Below, piece by piece: positions 17,857 to 25,861 of a stretch of 64,000 bases of DNA (positions are counted from its first letter, which is position 1; the number at the start of each line of letters is the position of its first letter). The notes beneath the pieces are model-generated. The model worked only from the letters and a program-made list of their open reading frames with translations, did not search any database and was not told the origin of the DNA. Source of the DNA: Methanosarcina mazei S-6 (GTDB lineage: Archaea; Halobacteriota; Methanosarcinia; Methanosarcinales; Methanosarcinaceae); assembly GCF_000970205.1 (NCBI RefSeq), contig NZ_CP009512.1, positions 2,232,001 to 2,296,000 on the forward strand. Reading direction: 5' to 3'. The position numbers and the translations under genes were made by a program.

Positions 17857-19146
17857 TTAAATCTCAGGATGCCAGCGCTCTATATGCATTTCATGGGTTT
17901 TCAGATAGGCTCCTTTTTTGTAGAAATGGTCATAAAATTCGAGGTCAAGGTGATGGGCCTGAAGGTAAGGCATAACAAAAATACTCGGGACTGTACCTGG
18001 AAACTTCCCAAACCGATCATAGATATGCTGGGCTTGCAGGGCAACACAGTCCCTGAACTCTTCATTATGGGGCACAGCACTGCTCCGGACTGCCCCTGTA
18101 TCCTTATAGTAGCCAGGAGTGTCAGAGTTGAAAGGTCCTCCTTTTCCAAATTTCCTTTTTGTAAGGGCATCAACCGCGTGGCGCATATCCCTGTAGTGAG
18201 GAGGAGTATAACCTTCAAAAACTCCCGGAAGCCCTGTAGGATTGGGAAGTGCCCATCGGTCATCTGTGTCATACCTGAAGCCAAGCCCGGAAACTTCAGG
18301 CTTTCCGCTTGCTCCAAGGATTGAAAAAGGGTCTACACCATTAAACATCCAGCCACCAAGTCCCATAGCCTGCAACATGAGCATGCCTGCATAACAGGCA
18401 ATGGAGAGCTCTGCAGTTGCTTCCGAAAAAGACCACAGTTCAAGAAAACTCAGGGGCAAAGGGTTTTCCGTATCTACAAGCCCGCTGAACTTTTCAAGCC
18501 CTTCTATCTCCTCCCCATGGATATCATCAAAGAAACAGACTCCGTTCTGCGTATAGTAACAGATCCCGGCAAGTACATGCTGCGCCAGGTCTGCCACAGG
18601 AATGATCAGGGTAGTTCCGGGATGATTTACCACCCATGTGTTATGAGCTTCAACATAGGGCGTTTCAGGAGGGATTTTCAGCCTGCCCTCTGAAATTTTA
18701 CGGACTCTTGTCCTGTGAGCTTTAATCAGTTCCTCTGCATCAAAAGTCCCGTTTTCCGAGCGTGATGCGAGTTCAGGAGCATCACGTGTTTCAAAGAAAT
18801 ATACTCCATTATCGTCGGTAAAAAAGAGTTCACTTGTATGAAAGCCGGCAGCGGAAGGAAATGTGCGCCCTCCGGCGCTGCAAGCGTAATTTGAAAGAGC
18901 GGGTGCATACCTTTCCCCGCGCATTATAAGGTTATGCCAGCCCGTGTTGCCCGCTGCTGCGGACAGGATAGCCATCTGCTCCCATTCTGTGAGAGGCAGA
19001 GGGTGATATTTTGATTTGTACTTAAAGTAGCCGTCCGGTATGGAAGCCCCCATAAAAAAACGGCGTGCTCTTCTTCCAAAAAGTGCGTCCATAAGTCTGA
19101 AGTCGAAAGCATCTGTAAAACCCGATGGAATGTTTTCCTTACCCAC
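17857..19146 (-). CDS. Nitroreductase-like (SagB-type?) protein
   Basis: A 429-residue soluble protein. Motifs resemble FMN-dependent nitroreductases of the SagB/ThcOx type: SAAAGNTGWHNLIMRG near residue 62, RTFPSAAGFHTSELFFTDDNGVYFFETRD near 94-122, and SIACYAGMLMLQAMGLGGWMFNG in the second half (the usual buried helix followed by GLG). The family uses bound FMN for two-electron oxidation or reduction; the substrate cannot be told. The C-terminal ~130 residues (FRYDTDDRWALPNPTGLPG...) are an extension not recognised. It is a single gene with the PAS pseudogene downstream on the same strand. Confidence 0.5.
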   Translation of the reverse strand: MGKENIPSGFTDAFDFRLMDALFGRRARRFFMGASIPDGYFKYKSKYHPLPLTEWEQMAILSAAAGNTGWHNLIMRGERYAPALSNYACSAGGRTFPSAAGFHTSELFFTDDNGVYFFETRDAPELASRSENGTFDAEELIKAHRTRVRKISEGRLKIPPETPYVEAHNTWVVNHPGTTLIIPVADLAQHVLAGICYYTQNGVCFFDDIHGEEIEGLEKFSGLVDTENPLPLSFLELWSFSEATAELSIACYAGMLMLQAMGLGGWMFNGVDPFSILGASGKPEVSGLGFRYDTDDRWALPNPTGLPGVFEGYTPPHYRDMRHAVDALTKRKFGKGGPFNSDTPGYYKDTGAVRSSAVPHNEEFRDCVALQAQHIYDRFGKFPGTVPSIFVMPYLQAHHLDLEFYDHFYKKGAYLKTHEMHIERWHPEI

Positions 19147-19302
19147 CTTATATTCCCCCTAAAAGAGATGACAAAATCACTTAAAAAGGTATTCTTGTAT
19201 AATTAAAGATGAAATACTGCTTGTTTTTGGACAAATTATGGTTTTGCAGGTTCTCTTCATACGAGTTATTAAAATGCAATTAAAGAACATTATATCCATA
19301 AT

Positions 19303-19310
19303 TTTATATA
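19303..19310 (+). promoter_or_regulatory. TATA box of hairpin element A
   Basis: TTTATATA begins 31 bases before the first G of the hairpin at 19334, the expected TATA-to-start distance in archaea. The same spacing holds at element B, and at element C if the transcript begins three bases before its GGGC. Confidence 0.6.
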
Positions 19311-19333
19311 ATATTAATTATTATTATAAACCA

Positions 19334-19413
19334 GGGCATCTGAAAAACTCTTTTCATACACTCAGCAGTTTTTAAACCCCCACTCCCAAACCACTCCAAA
19401 CCCTCAGATGCCC
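19334..19413 (+). ncRNA. Candidate small RNA, hairpin family copy A
   Basis: GGGCATCTG (19334-19342) pairs perfectly with CAGATGCCC (19405-19413). The 5' arm is followed by AAAAACTCTTTT, and AAAAACT/AGTTTTT could form an inner stem. The remaining loop is rich in C (CCCCCACTCCC, CCACTCC). Two further copies with the same arms lie at 20341 and 21415. The element lies 80 bases ahead of the GNAT gene, so it might also act as a leader. The RNA nature is inferred from the conserved pairing and promoter spacing. Confidence 0.55.
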
Positions 19414-19493
19414 ATTCCCCCATGTTTCATGCTCCTACAATCTGAATTCAACTTACCAAAAAGATTATCTTTTAAAAAACCTTAATCTGTTGC

Positions 19494-20033
19494 ATGTCTT
19501 CTATCCTTTTTCCTATCGTTACAGAAAGGTTGTCTCTTGTTCCTGCGACTGTTAAACTCTATCTTATGGAACTGCATGACCGCCCTGCTTTTGCTTCAAA
19601 CCTCAATGCGCGTGTTCCTGAGGAGTGGCCACCTGATCAAATAACTCCTGAAGTGATCGAAGAATTCCTGGGACGGATGAGGACAAAAGATAGAAAAATC
19701 TGGAGTTTTTACTGGCTTCTGCACCAGAAAAGTCCTGAACTGCCTGTCCTTATAGGCAGCGGAGGATTTCTTGCTCACGAAAATGGAACCCTTGAGATAG
19801 GGTATTCCGTCCTTCCCGATTACCAGAATAATGGATATGCAACGGAGGCTGTACGGTCAATGCGGGAATGGGCACTTTCCAGCCTTGGAAATGACTGCAT
19901 TATAGCCAATACTTATCCACACCTCAAGTCTTCTATCCGCGTTCTGGAAAAAAACGGTTTTTATCTTAAAGGGAACGGGCCAGAAGAAGGGATTATCACT
20001 TATGAATTTAGACCCGAAAAAGGAGGCTCCTGA
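19494..20033 (+). CDS. GNAT-family N-acetyltransferase (RimJ/RimL type)
   Basis: A 179-residue enzyme that would transfer acetyl from acetyl-CoA to an amine. The N-terminal TERLSLVPATVKLY and the core LEIGYSVLPDYQNNGYATEAVRSMREWAL (acetyl-CoA binding Q/N-N-x-G-Y-A/T loop), then HLKSSIRVLEKNGFYLKG, are the RimJ-like pattern. The acceptor (ribosomal protein, other protein or small molecule) cannot be told. There is no Shine-Dalgarno; an AT-rich TTTTAAAAAA lies about 25 bases before the ATG, so the mRNA may be leaderless. It lies between hairpin elements A and B. Confidence 0.8.
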   Translation: MSSILFPIVTERLSLVPATVKLYLMELHDRPAFASNLNARVPEEWPPDQITPEVIEEFLGRMRTKDRKIWSFYWLLHQKSPELPVLIGSGGFLAHENGTLEIGYSVLPDYQNNGYATEAVRSMREWALSSLGNDCIIANTYPHLKSSIRVLEKNGFYLKGNGPEEGIITYEFRPEKGGS

Positions 20034-20043
20034 TTCTTTTCTG

Positions 20044-20091
20044 ATCCATTTCCAATCCATTTCCAATCCATTTCCAATCCATTTCCAATCC
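20044..20091. repeat. 12-bp tandem repeat ATCCATTTCCAA, 4 units
   Basis: Four exact 12-bp units right after the GNAT gene, continued by looser TCTGATCC / TCTAATCC repeats to about 20140. Confidence 0.85.
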
Positions 20092-20309
20092 TTCTTTTCT
20101 CATCCATCTCTGATCCTTTTCTAATCCTTTTCTAATCCGTATTTAAAGTTTTACAGACATTTTTTGATTTCAAAATATTTAATAAATGTTGAAGTAAATG
20201 GCCTGAAGCGAATCATTTCAAATTGAAAGTGCAGAACGGATACCGCTAAATGTAAAAAATAATTTGAGTACTGCGAAAAATGGCTGAGAAATAGCAGCAT
20301 AAACTTAAT

Positions 20310-20317
20310 TTTATATA
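20310..20317 (+). promoter_or_regulatory. TATA box of hairpin element B
   Basis: TTTATATA begins 31 bases before the GGGC of element B, identical in sequence and spacing to element A. Confidence 0.6.
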
Positions 20318-20340
20318 TTAATGAGTATTATATACTTATT

Positions 20341-20413
20341 GGGCATCTGAAAAACTTTTTTAGAATACCCGGTTTTCTATCCCCAATCCCACCTCACCGA
20401 AAAACAGATGCCC
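20341..20413 (+). ncRNA. Candidate small RNA, hairpin family copy B
   Basis: GGGCATCTG (20341-20349) pairs with CAGATGCCC (20405-20413). After the 5' arm comes AAAAACTTTTTT; the loop holds CCCCAATCCCACCTCACC, which contains CACCTC, complementary to GAGGTG ribosome sites. T-rich DNA (CTTATTTTTTGG) follows the 3' arm and could terminate transcription. There is no reading frame inside. Confidence 0.6.
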
Positions 20414-20526
20414 CCCCTTCTAATCTTATTTTTTGGAATACTTTTTTCTCTGTTAAACCCTTTTTGCACGAATTCTGGCTGTTTTTGCAATCCATTACTT
20501 ACATTGCTTTTAATTTAATATGCAAT

Positions 20527-20586
20527 ATTACATCCTGACTCATTACATCCTGACACATTGCATTCCGACATATTGTATCCTGATAT
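20527..20586. repeat. 15-bp degenerate tandem repeat, 4 units
   Basis: Units such as ATTACATCCTGACTC, ATTACATCCTGACAC, ATTGCATTCCGACAT and ATTGTATCCTGATAT. Confidence 0.75.
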
Positions 20587-20632
20587 ATTTTGTAAGAAAA
20601 CCGAATTTTTAATAAAAGAAAACAGTAATGAG

Positions 20633-20710
20633 AAGTAAACAGTAATAATAAGTAAACAGTAATAATAAGTAAACAGTAATAATAAGTAAACAGTAATAAT
20701 AAGTAAACAG
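20633..20710. repeat. 17-bp tandem repeat, 4.6 units
   Basis: Four exact units of AAGTAAACAGTAATAAT plus a partial fifth, ending about 80 bases before the start of the next gene and so probably in its upstream region. Confidence 0.85.
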
Positions 20711-20788
20711 ACTGATATATACAAACAAAAAACATGCCCAAAAGTGTGATCAGGATTTTTGGGTAAAAACCTGAAAGGAGATGATAAA

Positions 20789-21088
20789 TTGTCAGAAAAC
20801 CCATTGCAGGTTATAATGGATAAGGACCCTGAATTCTTCAAGCTTCTGGAAAGCACGCGCGGACTCGCATTTTCTGAAGACGGAATGCCAATGAAATATA
20901 AACTGCTTATTGCAATGTCGCTTGATGCAGCTAATGGTGCCGTTGACGGTGTAAAAGTCCTTGCAATCCAGGCAATGCAGGCAGGAGCTACAAAAGAAGA
21001 AGTTCTGGAAGCATTGAGGATAACTCAGTACATTTTCGGAGTTGGAAGCGTTTACACGGCTGCAAGAGCTTTGAATGACGTCCTGTGA
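20789..21088 (+). CDS. Carboxymuconolactone-decarboxylase-like (AhpD fold) protein without Cys
   Basis: Start TTG at 20789 is chosen because AAAGGAGATGAT ends three bases before it; the in-frame TTG at 20759 has no such site. The 99-residue product matches the CMD/AhpD helical fold: KLLIAMSLDAANGAVDGVKVLAIQAMQAGATKEEVLEALRITQYIFG parallels the family's ...CxxCxxxHxxxAxxAGATxEEI. The catalytic CxxC and His are absent; the protein contains no Cys and no His at all. A redox role like AhpD is therefore unlikely; it could be a structural or ligand-binding member. It lies between hairpin elements B and C. Confidence 0.7.
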   Translation: MSENPLQVIMDKDPEFFKLLESTRGLAFSEDGMPMKYKLLIAMSLDAANGAVDGVKVLAIQAMQAGATKEEVLEALRITQYIFGVGSVYTAARALNDVL

Positions 21089-21380
21089 AAGTTAATTCAA
21101 GCATTCTCAGGTAGTTATTACTGCCTGAGATTTCATTTCATAAAACACCTTTCGTTAATGTAGCATCCGATATGAAAGCCATATTAATCCAGCGGATTAC
21201 TAAGACAGATTTTTATCTGTCAGAGCAAAAGGATTTAGAAGTTAGATTTTATCTGTTAGATCAGCAGGATTTAGAAGTTAGATTTTTTCTCAGGACATAG
21301 AAGTAATTTTATAGCCGCGTTTTACCCTCCTGTTTTCTACAGACGGTCTCCGGATAAAACAAAAACGAAAATTTCACTAT

Positions 21381-21388
21381 TTTTATAT
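21381..21388 (+). promoter_or_regulatory. TATA box of hairpin element C
   Basis: TTTATATG begins 34 bases before the GGGC of element C; if the transcript starts at the ACAGGGC that extends the stem, the spacing is again 31. Confidence 0.55.
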
Positions 21389-21412
21389 GTAATTGCGAAC
21401 ATAATATAATTA

Positions 21413-21493
21413 ACAGGGCATCTGAGAAACTTTTTTCTAGACATATCCCAAACTCATATCCACCTAGACTCAATCCCAAATAACAGGTGCCCT
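21413..21493 (+). ncRNA. Candidate small RNA, hairpin family copy C
   Basis: CAGGGCATCTG (21413-21423) pairs with CAGGTGCCCTG (21483-21493). An A-to-G change relative to copies A and B keeps pairing through a G-U wobble, and the stem is two pairs longer. GAGAAACTTTTTT follows the 5' arm and the loop has ATCCACCTAG and AATCCC. A T-run (TTTTT) directly follows the 3' arm, as in a terminator. Confidence 0.6.
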
Positions 21494-22354
21494 GTTTTTC
21501 CCTTGAAAACTTAATTGTGTCCGTTAACAGGTATTTTACTTCCGGGATTTTGCATGTTTATCAGTGTTGATGCATTTTTTTCTGTGAACCAGAAAATCAA
21601 ATTGCACGCACCTGCCCAACCCTGTCGAGGCTTCCTATAATATTGATAGTAATAAAAAATGATAAAAAAGCAGATAAGACCTTTAAATCAAAAAATAAGG
21701 ATTTCTTATATTATCAAAGGTAATTGCAGGACAGCCCGTAAAGTACAGGGTATTCGTGGCCCTCTGCGCTCCCTTAATCATAAATGAGAACATTGATTCT
21801 GAACTAAAAACCTTTATTCTAGATATATATCTAAAATAGATTATTAAAATAGGAATCTAATTTTAAGACATTATTATGAGAAATGATAATGGCGGAAATG
21901 GGGAAAAGCCGTATTCATTTTTCAGCTAAAAACGACTCTGAAATTAGGTGTGCTTTGATTGTCTGAGAACTGAAATCCGTCACTATTTACAAACTTTACA
22001 TGGAGAGGGAAAAAGGAGGCTTCTCCCGAAAAACACATAACGCCGTTTAGCGGCACATATCTCGTCTTTGTCACCTGAACCTGAATAGAAAAGGTGCTGG
22101 AAAAATACACGGCAGGAAAGGGTCAGATTGGAACTTCTGCCTTCTGGCCGGATATCAGATGGCTGTGAACTTCATCCGGGGCTCATTTTCAAAGATAAGG
22201 AGAAAAAGAGGAAAAAGAGAGAAAAAAACGGAAAAAGAGGAGAAAGAGAGAAAAAAACGGAAAAAGAGGAGAAAGAGAGGAGAAAAAGAGAAAAAAGCAG
22301 AAAGAGAAACAAAAAGAGAGGGAACAAGGGGGGAAAAGAATACTCTACAGAAGG
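21494..22354. other. Long intergenic region with IS scar and purine-rich tract
   Basis: No supported gene. 21715-21785 resembles sequence flanking the 41-45 kb insertion elements. 22195-22335 is an almost purely purine tract (GAGAAAAAGAGG-like repeats) in which overlapping Lys/Glu/Arg reading frames are artefacts of composition. The tract ends in AAGGGGGG, the ribosome site of the next gene. Confidence 0.6.
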
Positions 22355-23536
22355 ATGCCTGGGAATGGAGACAGGCTTTCAATACTTGGTTTGGGATGCA
22401 TGAGGCTTCCTGTAAAAGAAGGAAAGATTGACCGTGAGAGGGCAAAGAGCCAGGTGCAGTATTTAATAGATCACGGGGTAAATTATATTGATACAGCATG
22501 GACGTATCATCTTGGAGAAAATGAGCCTTTCCTGGGCAGTGTCCTTGCTGATGGATACCGCGAAAAGGTTAAAATTGCAACGAAACTCCCTTCATGGACT
22601 GTGAAAAACAGGGAAGAGATGGACAGGATTTTAAATTCACAGCTTGAAAGGCTCAGAACCGACCATATAGATTACTATCTCCTTCACAACCTTACAGGGG
22701 TGTTATGGGACAAAATGAAAGACCTCGGTGTCCTGGACTTTCTTGAAAGGGCAAAGGCCGACGGGCGTATAATTAATGCAGGTTTTTCGTTCCATGACTC
22801 GGTTGAGGACTTTAAAACTATTATCGATGCGTATCCCTGGACTTTCTGCCAGATCCAGTACAATTTCCTGGATGAAAAGAACCAGGCAGGGACAGAAGGG
22901 CTTGAATATGCAGCTTCAAAGGGGCTGGGAATTATAGTTATGGAACCCCTGAGGGGAGGCAAGCTCACCACTCTGATGCCATCTGAAATAAAAACAATAT
23001 GGGAAGAGGCAGAAGTAAATCACACGCCTGCAGAATGGGCTTTACGCTGGGTATGGAACCACCCTGAAATCACTGTTGTACTCTCGGGAATGAATGAAGA
23101 GTCTCATATCGAAGAAAACCTGAGAACAGCAGACGAAGCATATCCGAACTCTATGACTGAGAAAGAACTCCAGCTTATAAGCAGGGTTGAACAGAAATAC
23201 CGAACACTTATGAATACGGGATGTACGGGCTGCAGATACTGTATGCCCTGCACCTCCGGAGTTGATATCCCTACCTGTTTTGAAGTGTACGACAACCTTT
23301 ACCTTTCGGGAAACGAAAATGAAGGAAAGTTGATGTACGCGGCAAAAGCAGGCGGAATAATAAGAGGCGATATCCCTGGATACGCTTCACGGTGTATACA
23401 GTGTAAGGAGTGCCTTGAAAAATGTCCACAGCACCTGAATATACCAGAGCTGCTTAAAATTGTTGCAGACAAATTTGAGGGACCTGATCTGGAAACGTGG
23501 AAAGCTGCTGCAAAACAGACTTTCAGAGTAGAATGA
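22355..23536 (+). CDS. Aldo/keto reductase with C-terminal 4Fe-4S domain (copy 1)
   Basis: A 393-residue protein. Residues 1-270 are an AKR TIM barrel with the catalytic tetrad D46 (NYIDTAW), Y51, K77 (ATKLPS) and H111 (YYLLHN). The C-terminal ~110 residues carry CTGCRYCMPC and CIQCKECLEKCP, a ferredoxin-like cluster region known in archaeal and clostridial AKRs of unknown substrate. The ATG at 22355 lacks its own ribosome site: AAGGGGGG ends six bases before an ATA at 22340 that matches the start Met of the tandem copy (ILYRRMPGNGD versus MLYRKMPGNGD). The true start may therefore be that ATA. Probably an oxidoreductase using NAD(P)H or reduced cluster electrons. Confidence 0.8.
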   Translation: MPGNGDRLSILGLGCMRLPVKEGKIDRERAKSQVQYLIDHGVNYIDTAWTYHLGENEPFLGSVLADGYREKVKIATKLPSWTVKNREEMDRILNSQLERLRTDHIDYYLLHNLTGVLWDKMKDLGVLDFLERAKADGRIINAGFSFHDSVEDFKTIIDAYPWTFCQIQYNFLDEKNQAGTEGLEYAASKGLGIIVMEPLRGGKLTTLMPSEIKTIWEEAEVNHTPAEWALRWVWNHPEITVVLSGMNEESHIEENLRTADEAYPNSMTEKELQLISRVEQKYRTLMNTGCTGCRYCMPCTSGVDIPTCFEVYDNLYLSGNENEGKLMYAAKAGGIIRGDIPGYASRCIQCKECLEKCPQHLNIPELLKIVADKFEGPDLETWKAAAKQTFRVE

Positions 23537-23642
23537 AGGTTAAAAAGGATTACTTATTTAAAGGCCAAGAAAAGATTAAGATCCAGACTCATTTAAAAAT
23601 TAGAAGCCTTTTAAAAGCAGGGAGACAACCTAAAACGATAAG

Positions 23643-24848
23643 GTGCCGGAAATGCTGTACAGAAAAATGCCAGGAAACGGAGACGAACTTTCAATACTCG
23701 GATTCGGATGCATGCGTCTCCCTCTCAAAGAAGGGAAAATAAATGAAGAAAGAGCCAGACAGCAGCTCCGGGATGCAATCGATCACGGAGTAAACTATAT
23801 TGACACAGCCTGGCCTTACCATATGGGAGAGAGCGAGCCTTTTGTAGGGAGAACTCTTGCAGAAGGGTACCGCGAAAGGGTCAAACTTGCAACAAAACTG
23901 CCCTCATGGTCCGTTAAAGGCAGGGAAGACATGGACAGGTTCCTCAATGCCCAGCTTGAAAGGCTCAATACGGACCATATAGACTATTACCTTGTCCACG
24001 GGCTTGTGGGAGCACTGTGGGATAAGATGGAAAAGCTTGACATTCTCAGTTTTCTTGACAGGGCAAAAGCTGATGGACGCATAATCAATGCGGGCTTTTC
24101 TTTCCATGGCTCAATTAAAGATTTCAAGAGGATCGTGGATTCCTATCCCTGGACTTTCTGCCAGATCCAGTACAATTTCCTAGATGAAAAGAACCAGGCA
24201 GGGACAGAAGGGCTTGAATATGCAGCTTCAAAAGGGCTGGGGGTTATAATTATGGAACCCCTGAGGGGAGGCAAGCTGACAGATCCTGTGCCTTCTGAAA
24301 TCCAGGATATCTGGAATGGAGCCGAGGTAAAACGCACGCCTGCAGAATGGGCTCTCCGCTGGATATGGAACCGCCCTGAAGTTACGGTTGTGCTCTCAGG
24401 AATGAATGAAGAGGCACACATAGGAGAAAACCTGAAAATAGCAGGTGAAGCTTATCCGCACTCGCTGAAAGAATCTGAACTTCAGCTTGTTAAAAAAGTG
24501 GAGCAGAAATACCGCAAGCTTATGAAAACAGGATGTACAGGCTGCAGATACTGTATCCCCTGCCCTTCAGGGGTAGATATTCCAGGCTGTTTTGAGATCT
24601 ACGATAATTATTATCTTTCAGGAAACGAGAAAGAAGCAAAACTCATGTATGCGGCAAAACCCGGAGGAATAATAAGAGGTGATGTTCCGGGATATGCCTC
24701 ACAGTGTGTGCAATGCGGGCAGTGTGTAGAAAAATGTCCGCAACAGCTGGATATACCTTCTTTCCTTGAAGCCGTTAAAGAAGAATTTGAAGGTAAAAAT
24801 TTTAAAGGGTGGAAGGTTATCGCAAAAAAGTCTTTTGGAAAAGAGTAA
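23643..24848 (+). CDS. Aldo/keto reductase with C-terminal 4Fe-4S domain (copy 2)
   Basis: A 401-residue tandem paralogue of the preceding gene, similar over its whole length with identical stretches such as AGTEGLEYAASKGLG. It keeps the AKR tetrad (YIDTAWPYH, ATKLPS, YYLVHG) and the cluster motifs CTGCRYCIPC and CVQCGQCVEKCP. The start ATG has AAGGTG six bases upstream. The 106-base gap to copy 1 has no promoter that I can recognise, so the pair may be one transcript. Substrates are unknown; the duplication suggests divergence in substrate or expression. Confidence 0.85.
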   Translation: MPEMLYRKMPGNGDELSILGFGCMRLPLKEGKINEERARQQLRDAIDHGVNYIDTAWPYHMGESEPFVGRTLAEGYRERVKLATKLPSWSVKGREDMDRFLNAQLERLNTDHIDYYLVHGLVGALWDKMEKLDILSFLDRAKADGRIINAGFSFHGSIKDFKRIVDSYPWTFCQIQYNFLDEKNQAGTEGLEYAASKGLGVIIMEPLRGGKLTDPVPSEIQDIWNGAEVKRTPAEWALRWIWNRPEVTVVLSGMNEEAHIGENLKIAGEAYPHSLKESELQLVKKVEQKYRKLMKTGCTGCRYCIPCPSGVDIPGCFEIYDNYYLSGNEKEAKLMYAAKPGGIIRGDVPGYASQCVQCGQCVEKCPQQLDIPSFLEAVKEEFEGKNFKGWKVIAKKSFGKE

Positions 24849-24945
24849 AAACATCCATCTACCAGCTCTTTGATTATCTTTTTTATCCGATGGCTTTTTT
24901 CATGACCCGAATCGTTCAGGCTGTTTTTGACACTGGTCCTTAACT

Positions 24946-25232
24946 GACATGCTAATCTCCTGAAGCTTATCAATGCCAGATTCACAGACATAGAAGCAGA
25001 AATTACTGTAAGGGATACAGGTATAGGGATGTCAAAGAGGAAACCAGGAAGGTCTTTTAGCCTTTTACACAGCTTGAAAAACCCGAATATAGGGATCAGA
25101 CAGGGGCAGGACCCGGGATTTCTCCTGTCAAGAAGTTTGTGGAAATGCATGCAGGCAGAATCCGGGTTGAGAGCGAGCCTGGAAGGGGAAGCAGGTTTAT
25201 TTTCACCATCCCGCTTAACCTGAGCAACTGAC
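24946..25232 (+). pseudogene. C-terminal fragment of a histidine kinase (ATPase domain)
   Basis: Readable as the end of a HATPase domain with frameshifts: NLL (N-box), then ITVRDTGIGMSKR (G1 box). After a shift comes PFTQLEKPEYRDQTGAGPGISPVKKFVEMHAGRIRVESEPGRGSRFIFTIPLNLSN, closed by TGA at 25230-25232. The G2 box LGL has become PGI, and the rest of the kinase is missing upstream. Confidence 0.7.
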
Positions 25233-25294
25233 TCCCTGCATGGTCCTGCCCCTGAAATAATCCTGCCGTAAAGATAATATCTATTTTAAAAGGT

Positions 25295-25861
25295 TCAGGA
25301 CATTTTGCCGATATAAAACGCTTTTCCGAGATTTCTACCAATACTGTAGTAGCTTTTATTTCCTGTCCCGTATATAACAGGTTTTATTCTTTCGATATCA
25401 GGATTCCCGTTTTCGTCAAGTACATATTCTTCTGCCTTTATGTCCATGATCTCTCCTACAAACATGGTGTGAAGCCCAACTTCAAGGCTGTGGAGAAGTT
25501 TGCACTCAAGTACTACCGGAAATTCTCCTACATACGGGGCTGGAACAAGCTCGCTTCTTACCGGCGTCAGAGAAGCGCACTCAAACTTATTTTCATCCTT
25601 CCCGCTTGCAATGCCGAAATAATCAGCCTCCCTCACAAAAACTTCAGATGGAATGCTTACAGTGAACGCCTTATTCTCAACAATGCCGGCATAACTGTAG
25701 GTAGCTTTTCTTAAAGAGACGCTGATGCACGGAGGGTTCGAACAGCAGATCCCTGCCCATGCTACAGTCATAGCATTTGGTTTTCCATTCATGTCATAGG
25801 TACCGACAACCCATGCAGGGGTCGGAAAAGCAAGTGGTTTTGCTCCGATCGATTGTTTCAT
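25295..25861 (-). CDS. Flavin reductase-like FMN-binding protein (flavoredoxin type)
   Basis: A 188-residue protein of the split-barrel flavin reductase family. The N-terminal [45 protein letters not shown] is the standard FMN-binding start, followed by [28 protein letters not shown] and [15 protein letters not shown]. Members bind FMN and either reduce flavins with NAD(P)H or act as electron carriers such as flavoredoxin. The gene is single and runs convergently toward the kinase fragment. Confidence 0.85.
   Translation of the reverse strand: MKQSIGAKPLAFPTPAWVVGTYDMNGKPNAMTVAWAGICCSNPPCISVSLRKATYSYAGIVENKAFTVSIPSEVFVREADYFGIASGKDENKFECASLTPVRSELVPAPYVGEFPVVLECKLLHSLEVGLHTMFVGEIMDIKAEEYVLDENGNPDIERIKPVIYGTGNKSYYSIGRNLGKAFYIGKMS

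Noticed and set aside
20633-20710. Possible CRISPR array
   Set aside because: Units are contiguous 17-bp tandem repeats with no spacers; the other repeats in the window are likewise spacerless.
22128-22431. Two Lys/Glu/Arg-rich plus-strand frames and a minus-strand frame
   Set aside because: Pure purine tract; composition artefact overlapping the aldo/keto reductase start.
25029-25223. 64-codon plus-strand frame MSKRKPGRSF...
   Set aside because: It is the wrong-frame continuation of the histidine-kinase fragment; the true homology shifts frame.
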